Shown here piece after piece: positions 7,978 to 15,990 of a DNA stretch of 50,651 nucleotides. Under the pieces are notes generated by a model. The model made no database searches. It worked only from the letters and a program-made list of their open reading frames with translations, and had not been told where the DNA came from. Both the position numbers and the translations under genes were made by a program. The number at the start of each line of letters is the position of its first letter. Position 1 is the stretch's first letter. The stretch comes from Comamonadaceae bacterium ALPHA2B (GTDB lineage Bacteria > Pseudomonadota > Gammaproteobacteria > Burkholderiales > Burkholderiaceae_C), in NCBI GenBank assembly GCA_005503065.1, contig SCOE01000039.1, positions 1 to 50,651 of the forward strand, given 5' to 3'.

Positions 7978-8056
7978 ACATCGCAGCCGACTACACCTTC
8001 CACCGCTCTCCCCTCGCTCAATGGCAACCCCTCCGATCTTCCGGCCTCGATCCACA

Positions 8057-8314
8057 TCACCGCTTCTGCACGCCCCGCTTAGATGCCGGATCAGGAGCCA
8101 GGGCGACGCGAGGCAGCTCCCGCGCGCTGCCGATCCCGTCGAGCTTGGGCTGCAGTCGTTTGTGGAAGTCACCGTGAGCGGGCGCCGATTTGGATGCTGG
8201 CACGGATGCAGCGGGCGCGTCGGCATCGAGAGGGCGAACGAGGACCACGACCACGACCACGAGCACCGAAGCCGTTGCGTCGACGGCAGCGATTTGGGCA
8301 ACGCGTTTGGACAT
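8057..8314 (-). CDS. small single-span membrane protein (85 aa)
   Basis: Begins MSKRVAQIAAVDATASVLVVV, with one strongly hydrophobic segment at residues 13-26, followed by a soluble, Pro/Ala-rich basic tail that would face the periplasm. The ATG at 8314 has AAGGAAG at 8321-8327 with six-base spacing; the other nearby ATG (8319) opens a low-quality frame. It lies between oriT and the large parB-like gene, in the same direction, and would be one of the first genes to enter a recipient. No family recognised. Confidence 0.6.
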   Translation of the reverse strand: MSKRVAQIAAVDATASVLVVVVVVLVRPLDADAPAASVPASKSAPAHGDFHKRLQPKLDGIGSARELPRVALAPDPASKRGVQKR

Positions 8315-8352
8315 GACATACTTCCTTTCATAAGAGCAATGGCAACTTGAGC

Positions 8353-8393
8353 CGGGAAGCCACACCACCCCATCGCAGGGGCGTGGCTTCCCG
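8353..8393 (-). terminator. long hairpin after the parB-like gene
   Basis: CGGGAAGCCAC (8353-8363) pairs perfectly with GTGGCTTCCCG (8383-8393). It starts six bases after the parB-like stop on the minus strand. There is no T run, so it may stabilise mRNA or work with Rho rather than as an intrinsic terminator. Confidence 0.4.
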
Positions 8394-8398
8394 ACCGC

Positions 8399-10504
8399 TC
8401 AGGACTCGTCGGCTTCTTCGGCAGCCGTGGTGGCGGCGGCAGGCAGGGGCCGCAGCGGCGCAGGCAGCCAGCGCGAACCCTCCAGCTTTGCGGCGCAGTG
8501 GCGAACGGCCTGGTCCTTCTTCATTCCGGACACTGCGCCACTTTCGTCGGCGCCCGTCGCCTCCTTCACGGCCTCCAGTGCCTTTGCCTTGCTCACCGAG
8601 CCCAGGTAGCTGGCGCTCGTCGGCACCCACCAGTCGGCCATGTCCACGCCCAGCGCCTCCGCGATGGCATCGCTCTGGTCGCGGCGGCGTTCACGCCCGA
8701 CCACCGCATCGAGGCTGCGGGCCGTGCAGAAGGCCAGCAGATCGAGCAGGGTGTCCCGCTCCTGCGCCAGCAACCATCCGAACAGCGCTTCGGGGTTCCC
8801 CGGCAAGCGGTCGCCCCACTCCGTCGTCGCCCGGTCCAGCACCGCACCGGCGGGCGAGTTCTCGAAGTCGGTGGCCTGCTGGGCCAGCGAATAGTCGCTG
8901 GTCATGGTCAGGTGCACCTTCACCACATCGTTGCCGCGCCCGTAGTGGCTAAAGACTGTCTCGGCCAGCCGGTGGACCAGCGTCGCCAGTGCCACGTGCG
9001 GGTTCTGGACCATCGCGGCCTGCAGCGCACCAGTGCGGTGGGCCGTCAGATCCCGCATGAGCTTCTCGCTGATGTCCGGCCGCTTCTTCGGCGCATCGTC
9101 CTGACGCGGCGTCATGCCCGCGCCATCGGTGTCACCGCCCTCGGCGGGTGCCTTGCGGTCTTCGGGCCGGATCAGGCCACGGTCCACCGTGAGCTTGCCG
9201 CCGTGGTCGATGCGCAGCAGCGCACCGCTGCGGGCCATTTGCTCGGCACTCCACTGCTGCAATGCTTCGTAGGCGGCGTCGATGCGCTCGTCCACGGCCT
9301 CCAGCAGACCACTCAGTCGCTGCTCCTCGGCCTCGTAGGCTTCCGACTCCCGGTCCTCGTTCTCGTTGCGCCCATAGGCCGCGTCCAGTTCATCGCGCTC
9401 CGCCTCCAAGGCGGCGAGGGATTGGGCTTCCTCGGGGGTCGGTTCGCGCTCGCCCTGCTGCTCGCGTCCGTATCTGCGCAAGGCCAGGTGGTCGCCCTCG
9501 ATGAGGCAATCCACCCACCCCCAGCCCTCGGCGCGCACTTTCTCGGCCGACGCCCGCAGCTTCTCCATGGCGAGGACTTGAAGCATCACCGAGTCGTCCA
9601 GGAACACCCCTGCATCGCTGTCCTCGGCAAACAGGTCGCGCCGCACGGCACCGCCTCGCGCCTCATAGGCGTCGATGCCCACGAAGCGGGCCAGCCGGCT
9701 GTCCCCCCGGCAGGCTTCTTCCGTCAGCGCGCGCCGGATCGACCATGCGTCACAGTCGTAGGTGGGCAGCCCATCCCAGACGGCTTCCTGCGCGGCAGGG
9801 TCTTCGGTCAGCGCGAGCGCCTGCAGTTGATCGGGATCGATCTCGTCGGCCCGGTACATCGCGAGGAACCGGGGCGCAAGGCGTGAGAGCTTGAGCCGCT
9901 TCTCCACCGTGAGGACCGTTACCCCGAAACGTCCGGCCACCTGCGCCATGGTGAAGCCTTGCTCCACCAGCCCACGGAAGGCCTCCATCTCGTCGGCCGG
10001 GTGCATGGCTTCGCGGCCCGAGTTCTCGGCCAGCGACACCTCGGCGGCGCGCTCGCTCTCGTAGAGCTTGCACTCGACCGGATGATCGGCGGCCCACTTG
10101 CCTTGCGCCACAAGGCGCTGCATGGCCCGTAGGCGACGCCCACCGGCCACCACCGCATAGCTGTTTTCGGCGTGGGCGACGACTGCCAGCCGCTGCAACT
10201 GACCTTGAGATTCGAGCAGCGCCGCCAGTTCCTCGATGCCCTCGGCATGGAAGACCCGACGCACGTTGGCTTCGCTGAGCACCAGATTCTCCAACGGCAC
10301 CAGCAGATCACGCGGGGCGGACACGGCCGGTGTCGGTGTCCCGGTCGCGACGGGAGCGGCCTTGCTCTCCTTCACAGCCTTCGGCGCCTTCTTGGACTTG
10401 GGCGCCTTGGGCACGATCGCGGAGGTTGGGGCCTTGCTGGAGGCGCCATTGACGACGCGCGAGGTCTTGCGGGACACAGACGAGGGGGTGGCGATTGCGG
10501 TCAT
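8399..10504 (-). CDS. large ParB/RepB/Spo0J-family protein (701 aa)
   Basis: An Ala/Lys-rich N-terminal tail (residues 1-60) is followed by a ParB/Srx domain (LLVPLENLVLSEANVRR, AVVAGGRRLRAMQRL, VSLAENSGREAMHPADEMEA) and a KorB/Noc-like HTH (FTMAQVAGRFGVTVLTVEKR). A 450-residue C-terminal part follows that classical partition ParBs lack. Proteins of this size and layout occur in the leading regions of conjugative plasmids such as F (ParB-like nuclease family). The start has AAAGGAAC at good distance. It is not the partner of the parA at 23.9-25.1 kb, which has its own parB. A large folded element lies 120 bases upstream. It probably binds DNA and may act early after transfer. Confidence 0.8.
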   Translation of the reverse strand: MTAIATPSSVSRKTSRVVNGASSKAPTSAIVPKAPKSKKAPKAVKESKAAPVATGTPTPAVSAPRDLLVPLENLVLSEANVRRVFHAEGIEELAALLESQGQLQRLAVVAHAENSYAVVAGGRRLRAMQRLVAQGKWAADHPVECKLYESERAAEVSLAENSGREAMHPADEMEAFRGLVEQGFTMAQVAGRFGVTVLTVEKRLKLSRLAPRFLAMYRADEIDPDQLQALALTEDPAAQEAVWDGLPTYDCDAWSIRRALTEEACRGDSRLARFVGIDAYEARGGAVRRDLFAEDSDAGVFLDDSVMLQVLAMEKLRASAEKVRAEGWGWVDCLIEGDHLALRRYGREQQGEREPTPEEAQSLAALEAERDELDAAYGRNENEDRESEAYEAEEQRLSGLLEAVDERIDAAYEALQQWSAEQMARSGALLRIDHGGKLTVDRGLIRPEDRKAPAEGGDTDGAGMTPRQDDAPKKRPDISEKLMRDLTAHRTGALQAAMVQNPHVALATLVHRLAETVFSHYGRGNDVVKVHLTMTSDYSLAQQATDFENSPAGAVLDRATTEWGDRLPGNPEALFGWLLAQERDTLLDLLAFCTARSLDAVVGRERRRDQSDAIAEALGVDMADWWVPTSASYLGSVSKAKALEAVKEATGADESGAVSGMKKDQAVRHCAAKLEGSRWLPAPLRPLPAAATTAAEEADES

Positions 10505-10620
10505 TTCCGTTCCTTTCGGTGGTTGGATTGAATGGACGAAGCACGTGCCGGATTCCTAGATTCAGAGCCCTCAACTGAGGGTTCCGGATCGCATCGGTCC
10601 AGCATCCGGAGCTGGCCGCC

Positions 10621-10786
10621 GTCTTCCTGAGTTCTTCGCCCGGTGGCGGCAGGCGACCGCGGGGACGGGGGAGCAAGGGGGAAGCATTCGTAACGCGAAG
10701 CGTTATGAACACCCCCTTGCAGGCGCAGCCGGTCCCCCGGCCACGCGGGCGCAGAGTCACCGAGAAGGTGAAGAGCTCAGGAAGAC
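10621..10786 (-). promoter_or_regulatory. 166-bp folded element upstream of the parB-like gene
   Basis: The ends form a 17-bp inverted repeat (10621-10637 with 10770-10786, 16 Watson-Crick plus one). Inside is a second long hairpin: GCAAGGGGG (10673-10681) with CCCCCTTGC (10712-10720), and TTCGTAACGC (10687-10696) with GCGTTATGAA (10700-10709) around a GAA loop. Both imperfect pairs, one in the outer and one in the inner stem, are G.T on the plus strand but A.C on the minus strand, so the plus strand is the one that folds best. It may be an ssDNA promoter for the parB-like gene or a plus-strand RNA. Confidence 0.5.
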
Positions 10787-11026
10787 GGCAGCACCGCACA
10801 GCGCTGGACCGTGGCGCACCGGAACCGCCGCGCGGCGAGCGCCCTCACCCGCCATGGGCGGGTCTGATCAATGGATGTCCGAGGGCCGCAGGCCCTGCGT
10901 CAGGGATGCGCAAGGCGGCCGCAGGCCGTCCCCGCAGGGGATGAGCGCGACTGCGCGAACCTGGAGCAGCCCGGCCCCGCCACGCGGGGAGACGCCCAAG
11001 ACAGCACCCCGACCAGAATCCGGCTC

Positions 11027-11758
11027 ATGCACGAGCTTTCCACCGCCCTTCACGCCTTCGCCCACCAGCATCCCAGCCTGCTCGACCACGCCCTCAAGCT
11101 GCTGCTTTGTATCGCCTCAGGCATCGTCATCTGGCGCTGCGGCCGTGCTCTGGCACCGCGCCATGGAAACGACATCCGGCTATTGGGGTTCTTCTTCTGG
11201 TTCACCGTCCTCCTGGCCTTCTTCATCGCATGCTGGACGGATCGCTCAGGCGCCATCGACCAGGCGACCGGTGCAGCGCACAACGATACCGGAAAGGTGA
11301 TCTTGTGGCTCCTTGGATTCGCGCTCGACCTCAATGGATCGCTGCTTTTCTTCGGAGCCGTCGTGGCCCTGGCCGTGCTCCCGCAGTGGCTCAACTACAT
11401 CGCGTTCAGCGGGCCGCTTGGTTGTGCGTCAGCGCCCATCATGGTGGGTCCAGCCATCGACTTTCTGGTCGTCACCACCGCCAAGTCGTTGGTGGTCGCG
11501 TCGGGTGTCCTGCTTGTCGTCTCCGGCTATGGGCTCACGGGCCACCTGGGGCCCTGGACGACGAAGGCCAGCACCGATGGTGCGAGCAGCGGCGTCGTTG
11601 CCCTGGCGCTGGCATTCATGGTCGTCTACATGTACCGAGACACACACGCAGAACTTGCACGGCCGCTGCCGAGCGGCAGCGGACTTGCACGAGCAAGAGC
11701 CAGGCTTCAACGATGGGCCACGCGCAGGAACTTCGTGGGACCCCAGCATCTGCGATAG
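11027..11758 (+). CDS. multi-span membrane protein of unknown function (243 aa)
   Basis: Starts MHELSTALHAFAHQHPSLLD. Five or so hydrophobic helices are visible (around residues 22-38, 48-66, 90-120, 135-165, 180-205), followed by a basic cytoplasmic tail ending RRNFVGPQHLR. The frame is open upstream to 10871, but that part looks untranslated. No clear SD precedes the ATG. It is one of the few plus-strand genes in this block. No known family; the charged tail and size would suit an inner-membrane accessory protein. The folded element at 10621-10786 lies 240 bases upstream on this strand and could also serve as its leader. Confidence 0.5.
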   Translation: MHELSTALHAFAHQHPSLLDHALKLLLCIASGIVIWRCGRALAPRHGNDIRLLGFFFWFTVLLAFFIACWTDRSGAIDQATGAAHNDTGKVILWLLGFALDLNGSLLFFGAVVALAVLPQWLNYIAFSGPLGCASAPIMVGPAIDFLVVTTAKSLVVASGVLLVVSGYGLTGHLGPWTTKASTDGASSGVVALALAFMVVYMYRDTHAELARPLPSGSGLARARARLQRWATRRNFVGPQHLR

Positions 11759-11784
11759 CAGCGGAAGCCGGCAGCCGGCCCGCT

Positions 11785-12105
11785 TCAGGTCACTGCCGAT
11801 CCAACCGAGGCCAAGAGCGCCAATGCCCTCTCCCGGTAGCCACCCGGTCGGGTGAATTCGTGCAAGCCGATCCCGCCTGGCGCCACGGTCTCGCGCAGCA
11901 GCTCGAGGAGCTCAGGGGCAGCGGCCATGAGCTGTGCCGTCTGCTCGAAGGTGAGTGACCGACCCAAGGGCCCGGTCGACAGCGGTGGACGGTGCAACTC
12001 GGCGATGTTGCGACCTTGGGCATCGGAGATCAGGGCCCAGCGTCGATCGGCGCTGAGCGTGCACACCCAGGGTCGGCGGCAGGGGTGAGCGGAAGCGTCG
12101 TGCAT
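11785..12105 (-). CDS. small plasmid/phage-type hypothetical protein (106 aa)
   Basis: Begins MHDASAHPCRRPWVCTLSAD. The core pattern W-x-C, then ALISDAQGRNIAELH, then QTAQLMAAAPELLELLRETV is widespread in small phage and plasmid proteins of unknown function (the xAxLMAAAPELL motif). The ATG at 12105 has AAAGGA eight bases upstream. It is encoded convergently to the membrane protein gene, with 26 bases between the two stops. The role is unknown. Confidence 0.65.
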   Translation of the reverse strand: MHDASAHPCRRPWVCTLSADRRWALISDAQGRNIAELHRPPLSTGPLGRSLTFEQTAQLMAAAPELLELLRETVAPGGIGLHEFTRPGGYRERALALLASVGSAVT

Positions 12106-12409
12106 GAAGAAGTCCTTTGCGGTGTGGAAGGCGGCTCCGGCGAGCCGTCTGGACGCCATGGAAGCGAGGACCGCGCGGGGGCCAGGGCCCGCCCGGAAGC
12201 CGCAGCCCGCAGCGAAGCGAAGGGACCGGGTGAGGACGGGGGCAACGCCGCACCCTGGCTGCCGCAAGGCCCGCAGCTTGGCGTCGAGGACAAGGCGGTC
12301 GCTGGAGCCGCCCATCCACGCCAGCACGCAGGCGACGACACGATCCGATCGCGCTCGGACTTGACCCAGGCGTCGCACCGGCAAGCTTCGCCTCCGCGAC
12401 AATGGCGCC
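12106..12409. other. intergenic stretch, no gene seen
   Basis: About 300 GC-rich bases between divergent genes. No protein-like frame, strong hairpin or repeat is apparent. GACAATGGCG just before 12410 is shared with the region upstream of the second copy of the following gene (near 40917), so it may contain the promoter. Confidence 0.4.
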
Positions 12410-12807
12410 ATGAGCGCGCCCAAGCCACCGCACCAGCCCTGCCCCAGCTGTCCCTGGCGGTTGGACCAGGACTCGCACGACATCCCCAACTTCAGCCTTG
12501 AGCTTGCGGAGCGACTCGCAGCCACCTGTCCGGACCACCGCGGGCGAGGACCGGATTTCGGCGCACCGATGTTCGCCGCCCCCAGTCCAAGGTCGGGGCC
12601 GAGGTCCACTGCGCGGGCTGGCTCGCCAGCGTGGGACATGCCCATCCGGCAGTTCGACTGGGCATCGTGAGCGGCCGCCTGGATGCTGCACGCCTCGAGC
12701 CTGGCGCGGGATGGCCAGGGCTGCACGACAACTACGGCGAAGTGCTCGAGAAGCTGCGCAGCAGTTCGCCGGCCTGCCCGGCCGAGCACGAGAGCTCGCC
12801 GGAATGA
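12410..12807 (+). pseudogene. DUF6283-like Cys-rich protein, frameshifted
   Basis: The first 55 codons (MSAPKPPHQPCPSCPWRLDQ through GPDFGAPMFA) match the intact copy at 40929-41336 closely. Near 12575 the frame shifts. The rest continues in another frame as VHCAGWLASVGHAHPAVRLG and so on to LEKLRSSSPACPAEHESSPE, stop at 12805-12807. A single indel therefore separates the two halves. The family has conserved CPxCPWR, a later Cys-Pro-Asp and HCAGW, suggestive of metal binding; its function is unknown. The methyltransferase-like gene follows 19 bases later, as in the second copy. Confidence 0.7.
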
Positions 12808-12826
12808 GACGTCCTGGCGCAAGCCG

Positions 12827-13537
12827 ATGACGCTGCAGGCCTGGCACATCGACCCGGCGCGCACCCGTGACCTCGCGCCGCGCCTGCTCGACGCGGCCGG
12901 GGCGCCGCGGGTGGTGCCGGCCGCGGCGCTGGCCAACACCACGCCCGAGGAGCGACTGCGCTTTGGCGTGGAGCACGGGATCTACGCCTTCCCGACCGAG
13001 GAACTGGTCGCGTTCCTGCGCGACTTCATCGGCGGGCGCAGCGCGATCGAGATCGGCGCCGGCCATGGCCGGCTGGCTGCGGCCCTGGGCATCCCGGCCA
13101 CCGACAACCGCCAGCGGGAGGAGCCGGCGATGCGCGCGTACTACGCGGCGCTGGGCCAGCCGACGGTGCGCTACGGCGCGCATGTGGAAAAGCTTGATGC
13201 GGCCGAGGCCGTCGCCAAGTACCGGCCGCAGCTCGTGATCGCCGCCTGGGTCACGCATCGCTTCGACGCCGCGCAGCCGCAGGCTGGCGGCAGCGAGACG
13301 GGCGTGGACGAGAGGGCCATCATCCGCGCGTGCGAGGCCTTTGTCTTCATCGGCAATACGCAGGTCCACGCGCACAAGCCGATCCTGTCGCTGCCTCACC
13401 GTCGGATCGAGCCGCCCTGGCTGCGCTCGCGCGCCATCAACGGCACGGCGGATTTCATAGGCATCTGGGAAGCGCCAGGCGCGCGGCAGGTCTTGCCCAA
13501 AGCAGTTCCGGCCGGCCGCGCGGGGGACACGAGATGA
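12827..13537 (+). CDS. SAM-methyltransferase-like protein (236 aa)
   Basis: Starts MTLQAWHIDPARTRDLAPRL. A Rossmann motif I, AIEIGAGHGRLAAALGIPAT, sits near residue 76, as in class I SAM-dependent enzymes. It is followed by DNRQREEPAMRAYYAALGQP and a conserved C-terminal RAINGTADFIGIW. This protein type recurs in plasmids and phages, but no substrate is known. A truncated homologue lies at 41333-41833 behind the intact DUF6283 gene, so the two form a paired cassette present twice. The C-terminal 30 residues beyond the IWEAPG motif are poorly conserved-looking. The stop overlaps the next (damaged) gene. Confidence 0.7.
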   Translation: MTLQAWHIDPARTRDLAPRLLDAAGAPRVVPAAALANTTPEERLRFGVEHGIYAFPTEELVAFLRDFIGGRSAIEIGAGHGRLAAALGIPATDNRQREEPAMRAYYAALGQPTVRYGAHVEKLDAAEAVAKYRPQLVIAAWVTHRFDAAQPQAGGSETGVDERAIIRACEAFVFIGNTQVHAHKPILSLPHRRIEPPWLRSRAINGTADFIGIWEAPGARQVLPKAVPAGRAGDTR

Positions 13538-13871
13538 CACGCAAGGTCGCAAGCAAAGGCGCCCGTGCATCGCAGAGGCCGAGGCAGCGCCCGGCCTTTC
13601 GACGAAGCGAGCCTGGCGCTGCTGCAGGCGCAGGGCTACCGGCACGCGGTCGTGCGCAACGGACGGGTCTGTGCGGTGAAGAAACGCTTTCACGACGGCA
13701 TTGCTCGTCGGCATCGATGCCATCGGCTACTCGCTGCGCTACTGCTACGAGCGCGCGGGCGAGGCCGAGGCGGCGCTCGCCGCCTGGGATGGCCAGGGGC
13801 ATCCCGGTGGCCCATGGATCAAGTGCAAGGGTGCAGGCGTCGAGTTGTTGAACCCGGCCCTGACCTGCTGA
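13534..13871 (+). pseudogene. small hypothetical plasmid protein with two frameshifts
   Basis: Starts ATGACACGC overlapping the previous gene by four bases (ATGA). The N-terminus MTRKVASKGARASQRPRQR is in one frame, PFDEASLALLQAQGYRHAVV and so on in a second, and ALLVGIDAIGYSLRYCYERA, ending CKGAGVELLNPALTC, returns to another frame. Two indels (near 13590 and 13690) break it. The last part (GIDAxGYxxRYCYE, WDGxGxPxGPWIKxKG) is a recognisable plasmid-protein pattern of unknown role. Confidence 0.6.
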
Positions 13872-13892
13872 GGTAACGCGCGCAGCGCGCCT

Positions 13893-14360
13893 TCAGTCCA
13901 GTTGGGCGACGCGTGCCCGCACGGCTGTCGGGCTCATGAGCTTCACGAGTCCCAGCGCCTGCACCTGCTCAGGCGACGGGCGCGTCTTGCCCTGCTCCCA
14001 GTTGTAGATCGTTGCGCCGCTGATGCCGACGAGCTTGCCGTAGTCGGCGGCCGAGAGGCCGAGCTTCTTGCGATGGGTCTGCAGCCGCGAGGCGCTGAAG
14101 CGCCGCGGCGTCCCATCGTCCTCGACCGTAGCCACTGGCGACGCGGCCGGCGCAGGCCGACCGGCCGCGCGGGCCTCGGCCGCCGCCAAGCGACGGCCCT
14201 CTTTCAGCGCCTTCTGCAGCTCGGCGAGCTCGCGCCGAAGCTGCGCGATGGCGGCGCGCTGTTGCGCGCTCGCCTTGCGCAGGCCTTCGATCTCGGCGCG
14301 AATCTCTTTGCGCGCGACGCGCGCGATCTCGGCCTTCAGGGCGGATGCGATATTGGTCAT
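13893..14360 (-). CDS. XRE-family regulator with N-terminal coiled coil (155 aa)
   Basis: Residues 1-65 form a long charged helix with heptads (EIARVARKEIRAEIEGLRKA, LRRELAELQKALKEGRRL), probably a coiled coil for oligomerisation. After an Ala/Pro linker, residues 88-140 form a lambda-type HTH: RLQTHRKKLGLSAADYGKLV, GISGATIYNWEQGKTRPS. This architecture is common in plasmid and prophage XRE regulators. It lies downstream of the DUF932 gene, separated by a GC-rich hairpin, and may control nearby leading-region genes. No strong SD precedes the ATG. Confidence 0.75.
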   Translation of the reverse strand: MTNIASALKAEIARVARKEIRAEIEGLRKASAQQRAAIAQLRRELAELQKALKEGRRLAAAEARAAGRPAPAASPVATVEDDGTPRRFSASRLQTHRKKLGLSAADYGKLVGISGATIYNWEQGKTRPSPEQVQALGLVKLMSPTAVRARVAQLD

Positions 14361-14437
14361 GGGACCGCATTCTGAACCCAGCAGCTGACAAGCCGCAGTG
14401 ACCGCGCCTGCGAGGCTTTGGGATAGCTATCGGATAA

Positions 14438-14458
14438 GGGGCCGGCGACGCCGGCCCC
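14438..14458 (-). terminator. GC-rich hairpin after DUF932
   Basis: GGGGCCGGC (14438-14446), loop GAC, GCCGGCCCC (14450-14458): nine perfect pairs. It lies seven bases beyond the DUF932 stop on the minus strand, followed by TTATCC, a weak T-rich tail. Confidence 0.5.
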
Positions 14459-14464
14459 CGGGCA

Positions 14465-15297
14465 TCATTGCCCGATGCGTCGCAGCGCCAGCTGCCACAG
14501 GCCCGTGTTCAGTCGCACGTTCTCGCGGATGGCACGGATGCCGCGCGTGTGCACCGCACGTCCCCGCACGGTGCGTCCGGGAAGCCCGCCGCGCAACACG
14601 TGCTCCTGCACGGCGTTGAAAGTGCGCCAGACATCATCCCCGACGTCCGCCAAGCGTCGGCGCTCGAGCAACTGCCCGGCCTCGACTGGTGGCTGCGCCA
14701 CATCCGGGAATCGGAGTGCCAAGGCCTCACGGGCGAAGTCCAGCTGTTGGCCCTCGGTCAGGATGACGGTGCGCATCGCCTCCACGGCCTCACCAACGCG
14801 CGAGAAGTCGCGCGTGATGCGTTGCGCGGCCTCCACCACGTCGCGACCACGTTGCCGCGGTGGCCGACGTGAACGAGGCCGAAGTCGCCGATCGCCGTGA
14901 GCATGCCGTTGGTGCACACGGGCCGATACAGCCCTGCGCGCAACTGGTAGGCGCTGCGTCCGTTGTGCGAATTGATGAGCACGATCTCTCCGAGGACGTC
15001 ATCGAGCGAGAGCAGGTCGACCACGGGCTGGAAACGCAGCATGTGCCGCGCATGCGAGCCCTGGCCGTCGCGCGAGCGCGTCTGCACCGCGCCGGTCGGC
15101 GCGTACCCGGCGTCCATCAGCGCCGTGAGAATGTCGCGGGAGCTGATGAACACATAGCGGGGCCCGGTCGTGTCGGCCGCGCGATCAGCAAAGACGGCCG
15201 GTGCCTGGCGGGCCACGTCCGCCAGCGTGAGCGAGGTGCGTGCGGCGAACGAGACGGGAGCCGAAGGCGACGAGAAGGAAGAAGTAGGAAAGGTCAT
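14465..15297 (-). pseudogene. DUF932 protein, one frameshift
   Basis: The N-terminal half (MTFPTSSFSSPSAPVSFAAR, then YVFISSRDILTALMDAGYAP, RHMLRFQP, EIVLINSHNGRSAYQLRAGL, CTNGMLTAIGDFGLVHVGHR) and the C-terminal half (RDVVEAAQRITRDFSRVGEA, EALALRFPDV, WRTFNAVQEHVLRGGLPGRT, RAIRENVRLNTGLWQLALRR) together make a normal DUF932 protein of about 277 residues. The halves sit in different frames, joined near 14870. DUF932 proteins are standard in early-entry regions of plasmids and ICEs; their biochemical role is unknown. The ATG at 15297 has GGAG upstream. A structured element of the radC type lies just before the gene. Confidence 0.8.
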
Positions 15298-15315
15298 GGT
15301 GATCTCCGGATGACA

Positions 15316-15466
15316 CAGGCGGGATTGCCTGCGTCGTCCCTGGACCACGCGGCAGCGCAGCGCTCAAGGCCGCCGCACGCGCACCGCAGGTGCCGAGCGC
15401 GCAAGGCGCGCGCAGGGCCTTGACCGCGAGAACCGCGTGGTACGTTGAAGACACACAGGCAAGCCC
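15316..15466 (-). promoter_or_regulatory. radC-motif-like structured element A (upstream of DUF932)
   Basis: Plus-strand pairings: P1 ACCACGCGG (15344-15352) with CCGCGTGGT (15433-15441); P2 TCAAGGCC (15364-15371) with GGCCTTGA (15416-15423); P4 GCACC-GCA-GGTGC (15381-15393); P3 GCGCG-CAAGG-CGCGC (15397-15411). P5 is a separate hairpin next to the gene, CAGGC-GGGATT-GCCTG (15316-15331). In the 3' arm TTGACC (15420-15425) is followed after 15 bases by TACGTT (15441-15446). It precedes the DUF932 start by 19 bases. It resembles the published radC RNA motif; I propose it may act as a single-stranded DNA promoter. Confidence 0.7.
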
Positions 15467-15572
15467 TCCGCTCTTTCGCATCCCCCATCAGCACGATGCC
15501 GCAGGCGAGATGGCCGATGACTTCCATGCCCAGGCCGCCCGAGCGGCCTGCCAGCGAGGGAGCATGGACAAG

Positions 15573-15591
15573 CCGCCGGCCAAGCCGGCGG
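15573..15591 (-). terminator. GC hairpin after DUF2958
   Basis: CCGCCGGC-CAA-GCCGGCGG, eight pairs, 12 bases beyond the DUF2958 stop on the minus strand. No strong T run. Confidence 0.35.
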
Positions 15592-15602
15592 CGAGGTGCC
15601 CA

Positions 15603-15971
15603 CTAGGCCTGGATGCGGCCAGCCGCTCGGGCGGCGGTGGCATAGGCGCTAACGGCTTGGGTGGGACGGAAGCCCGTATCTTGCTCGATCGGCAGCCGCA
15701 GATGCCCGCGCACGGTGGCCAACTCGTCGAGGCTCACGAAGCCGAACTCGGGAAAGCCCAGACCCAGATCCGCCAGGCCGAAGGCCATGGACGGCTCGTC
15801 CGGATCGATCTCGGTCAGCAGCCATGTGGCACCCGCGTCGGGCGTGAAGAGCTTCACGACCGGCGGCGGATCGAACAGCTCGTCGCGCGCCTGATGGGCC
15901 CTAGACGCGCGGCCGTTGGCCACCAGCCGTTCAACTTGTTCATCGGTGAGAAAGGGGTACGAGGACGTCAT
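15603..15971 (-). CDS. DUF2958 protein (122 aa)
   Basis: Starts MTSSYPFLTDEQVERLVANG at the ATG at 15971, which has AGGAG eight bases upstream; the frame is open further but that part overlaps the regulatory element. Typical DUF2958 signatures follow: PVVKLFTPDAGATWLLTEID, DPDEPSMAFGLADLGLGFPE, GFVSLDELATVRG. These small proteins accompany DUF932 and RadC-like genes on plasmids and ICEs. No activity is known. It has its own structured element upstream (15991-16136), so it can be expressed independently of radC. Confidence 0.85.
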   Translation of the reverse strand: MTSSYPFLTDEQVERLVANGRASRAHQARDELFDPPPVVKLFTPDAGATWLLTEIDPDEPSMAFGLADLGLGFPEFGFVSLDELATVRGHLRLPIEQDTGFRPTQAVSAYATAARAAGRIQA

Positions 15972-15990
15972 GACGCGCTCCTGAAAGGTT

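Larger units (their letters stand above)
7790..8000 (+). other. oriT: candidate origin of transfer (oriT)
   Basis: Non-coding stretch upstream of the mobC-relaxase operon. It carries CTATCCTGCCC at 7816-7826, identical over 11 bases to the nic core of RP4/RK2 oriT as I recall it, on the plus strand, with cleavage expected after G7823. To its right are two copies of a 16-bp palindrome in opposite orientation. If nic is used as in RP4, the plus strand is transferred 5' end first, so DNA right of 7824 (parB-like, DUF932, radC) enters the recipient early and the relaxase genes enter last. Confidence 0.7.

Noticed and set aside
8498-9886. 462-codon open frame on the plus strand
   Set aside because: Antisense shadow of the large ParB-like gene.
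10621-10786. Miniature transposon (MITE) with terminal inverted repeats
   Set aside because: No target duplication flanks the arms and the internal hairpins and strand-biased wobbles suggest a functional structure; not fully excluded.
11912-13723. 603-codon open frame on the minus strand
   Set aside because: It runs antisense to the DUF6283-like and methyltransferase-like genes and has low-complexity Arg/Pro/Gly content; an artefact of high GC.
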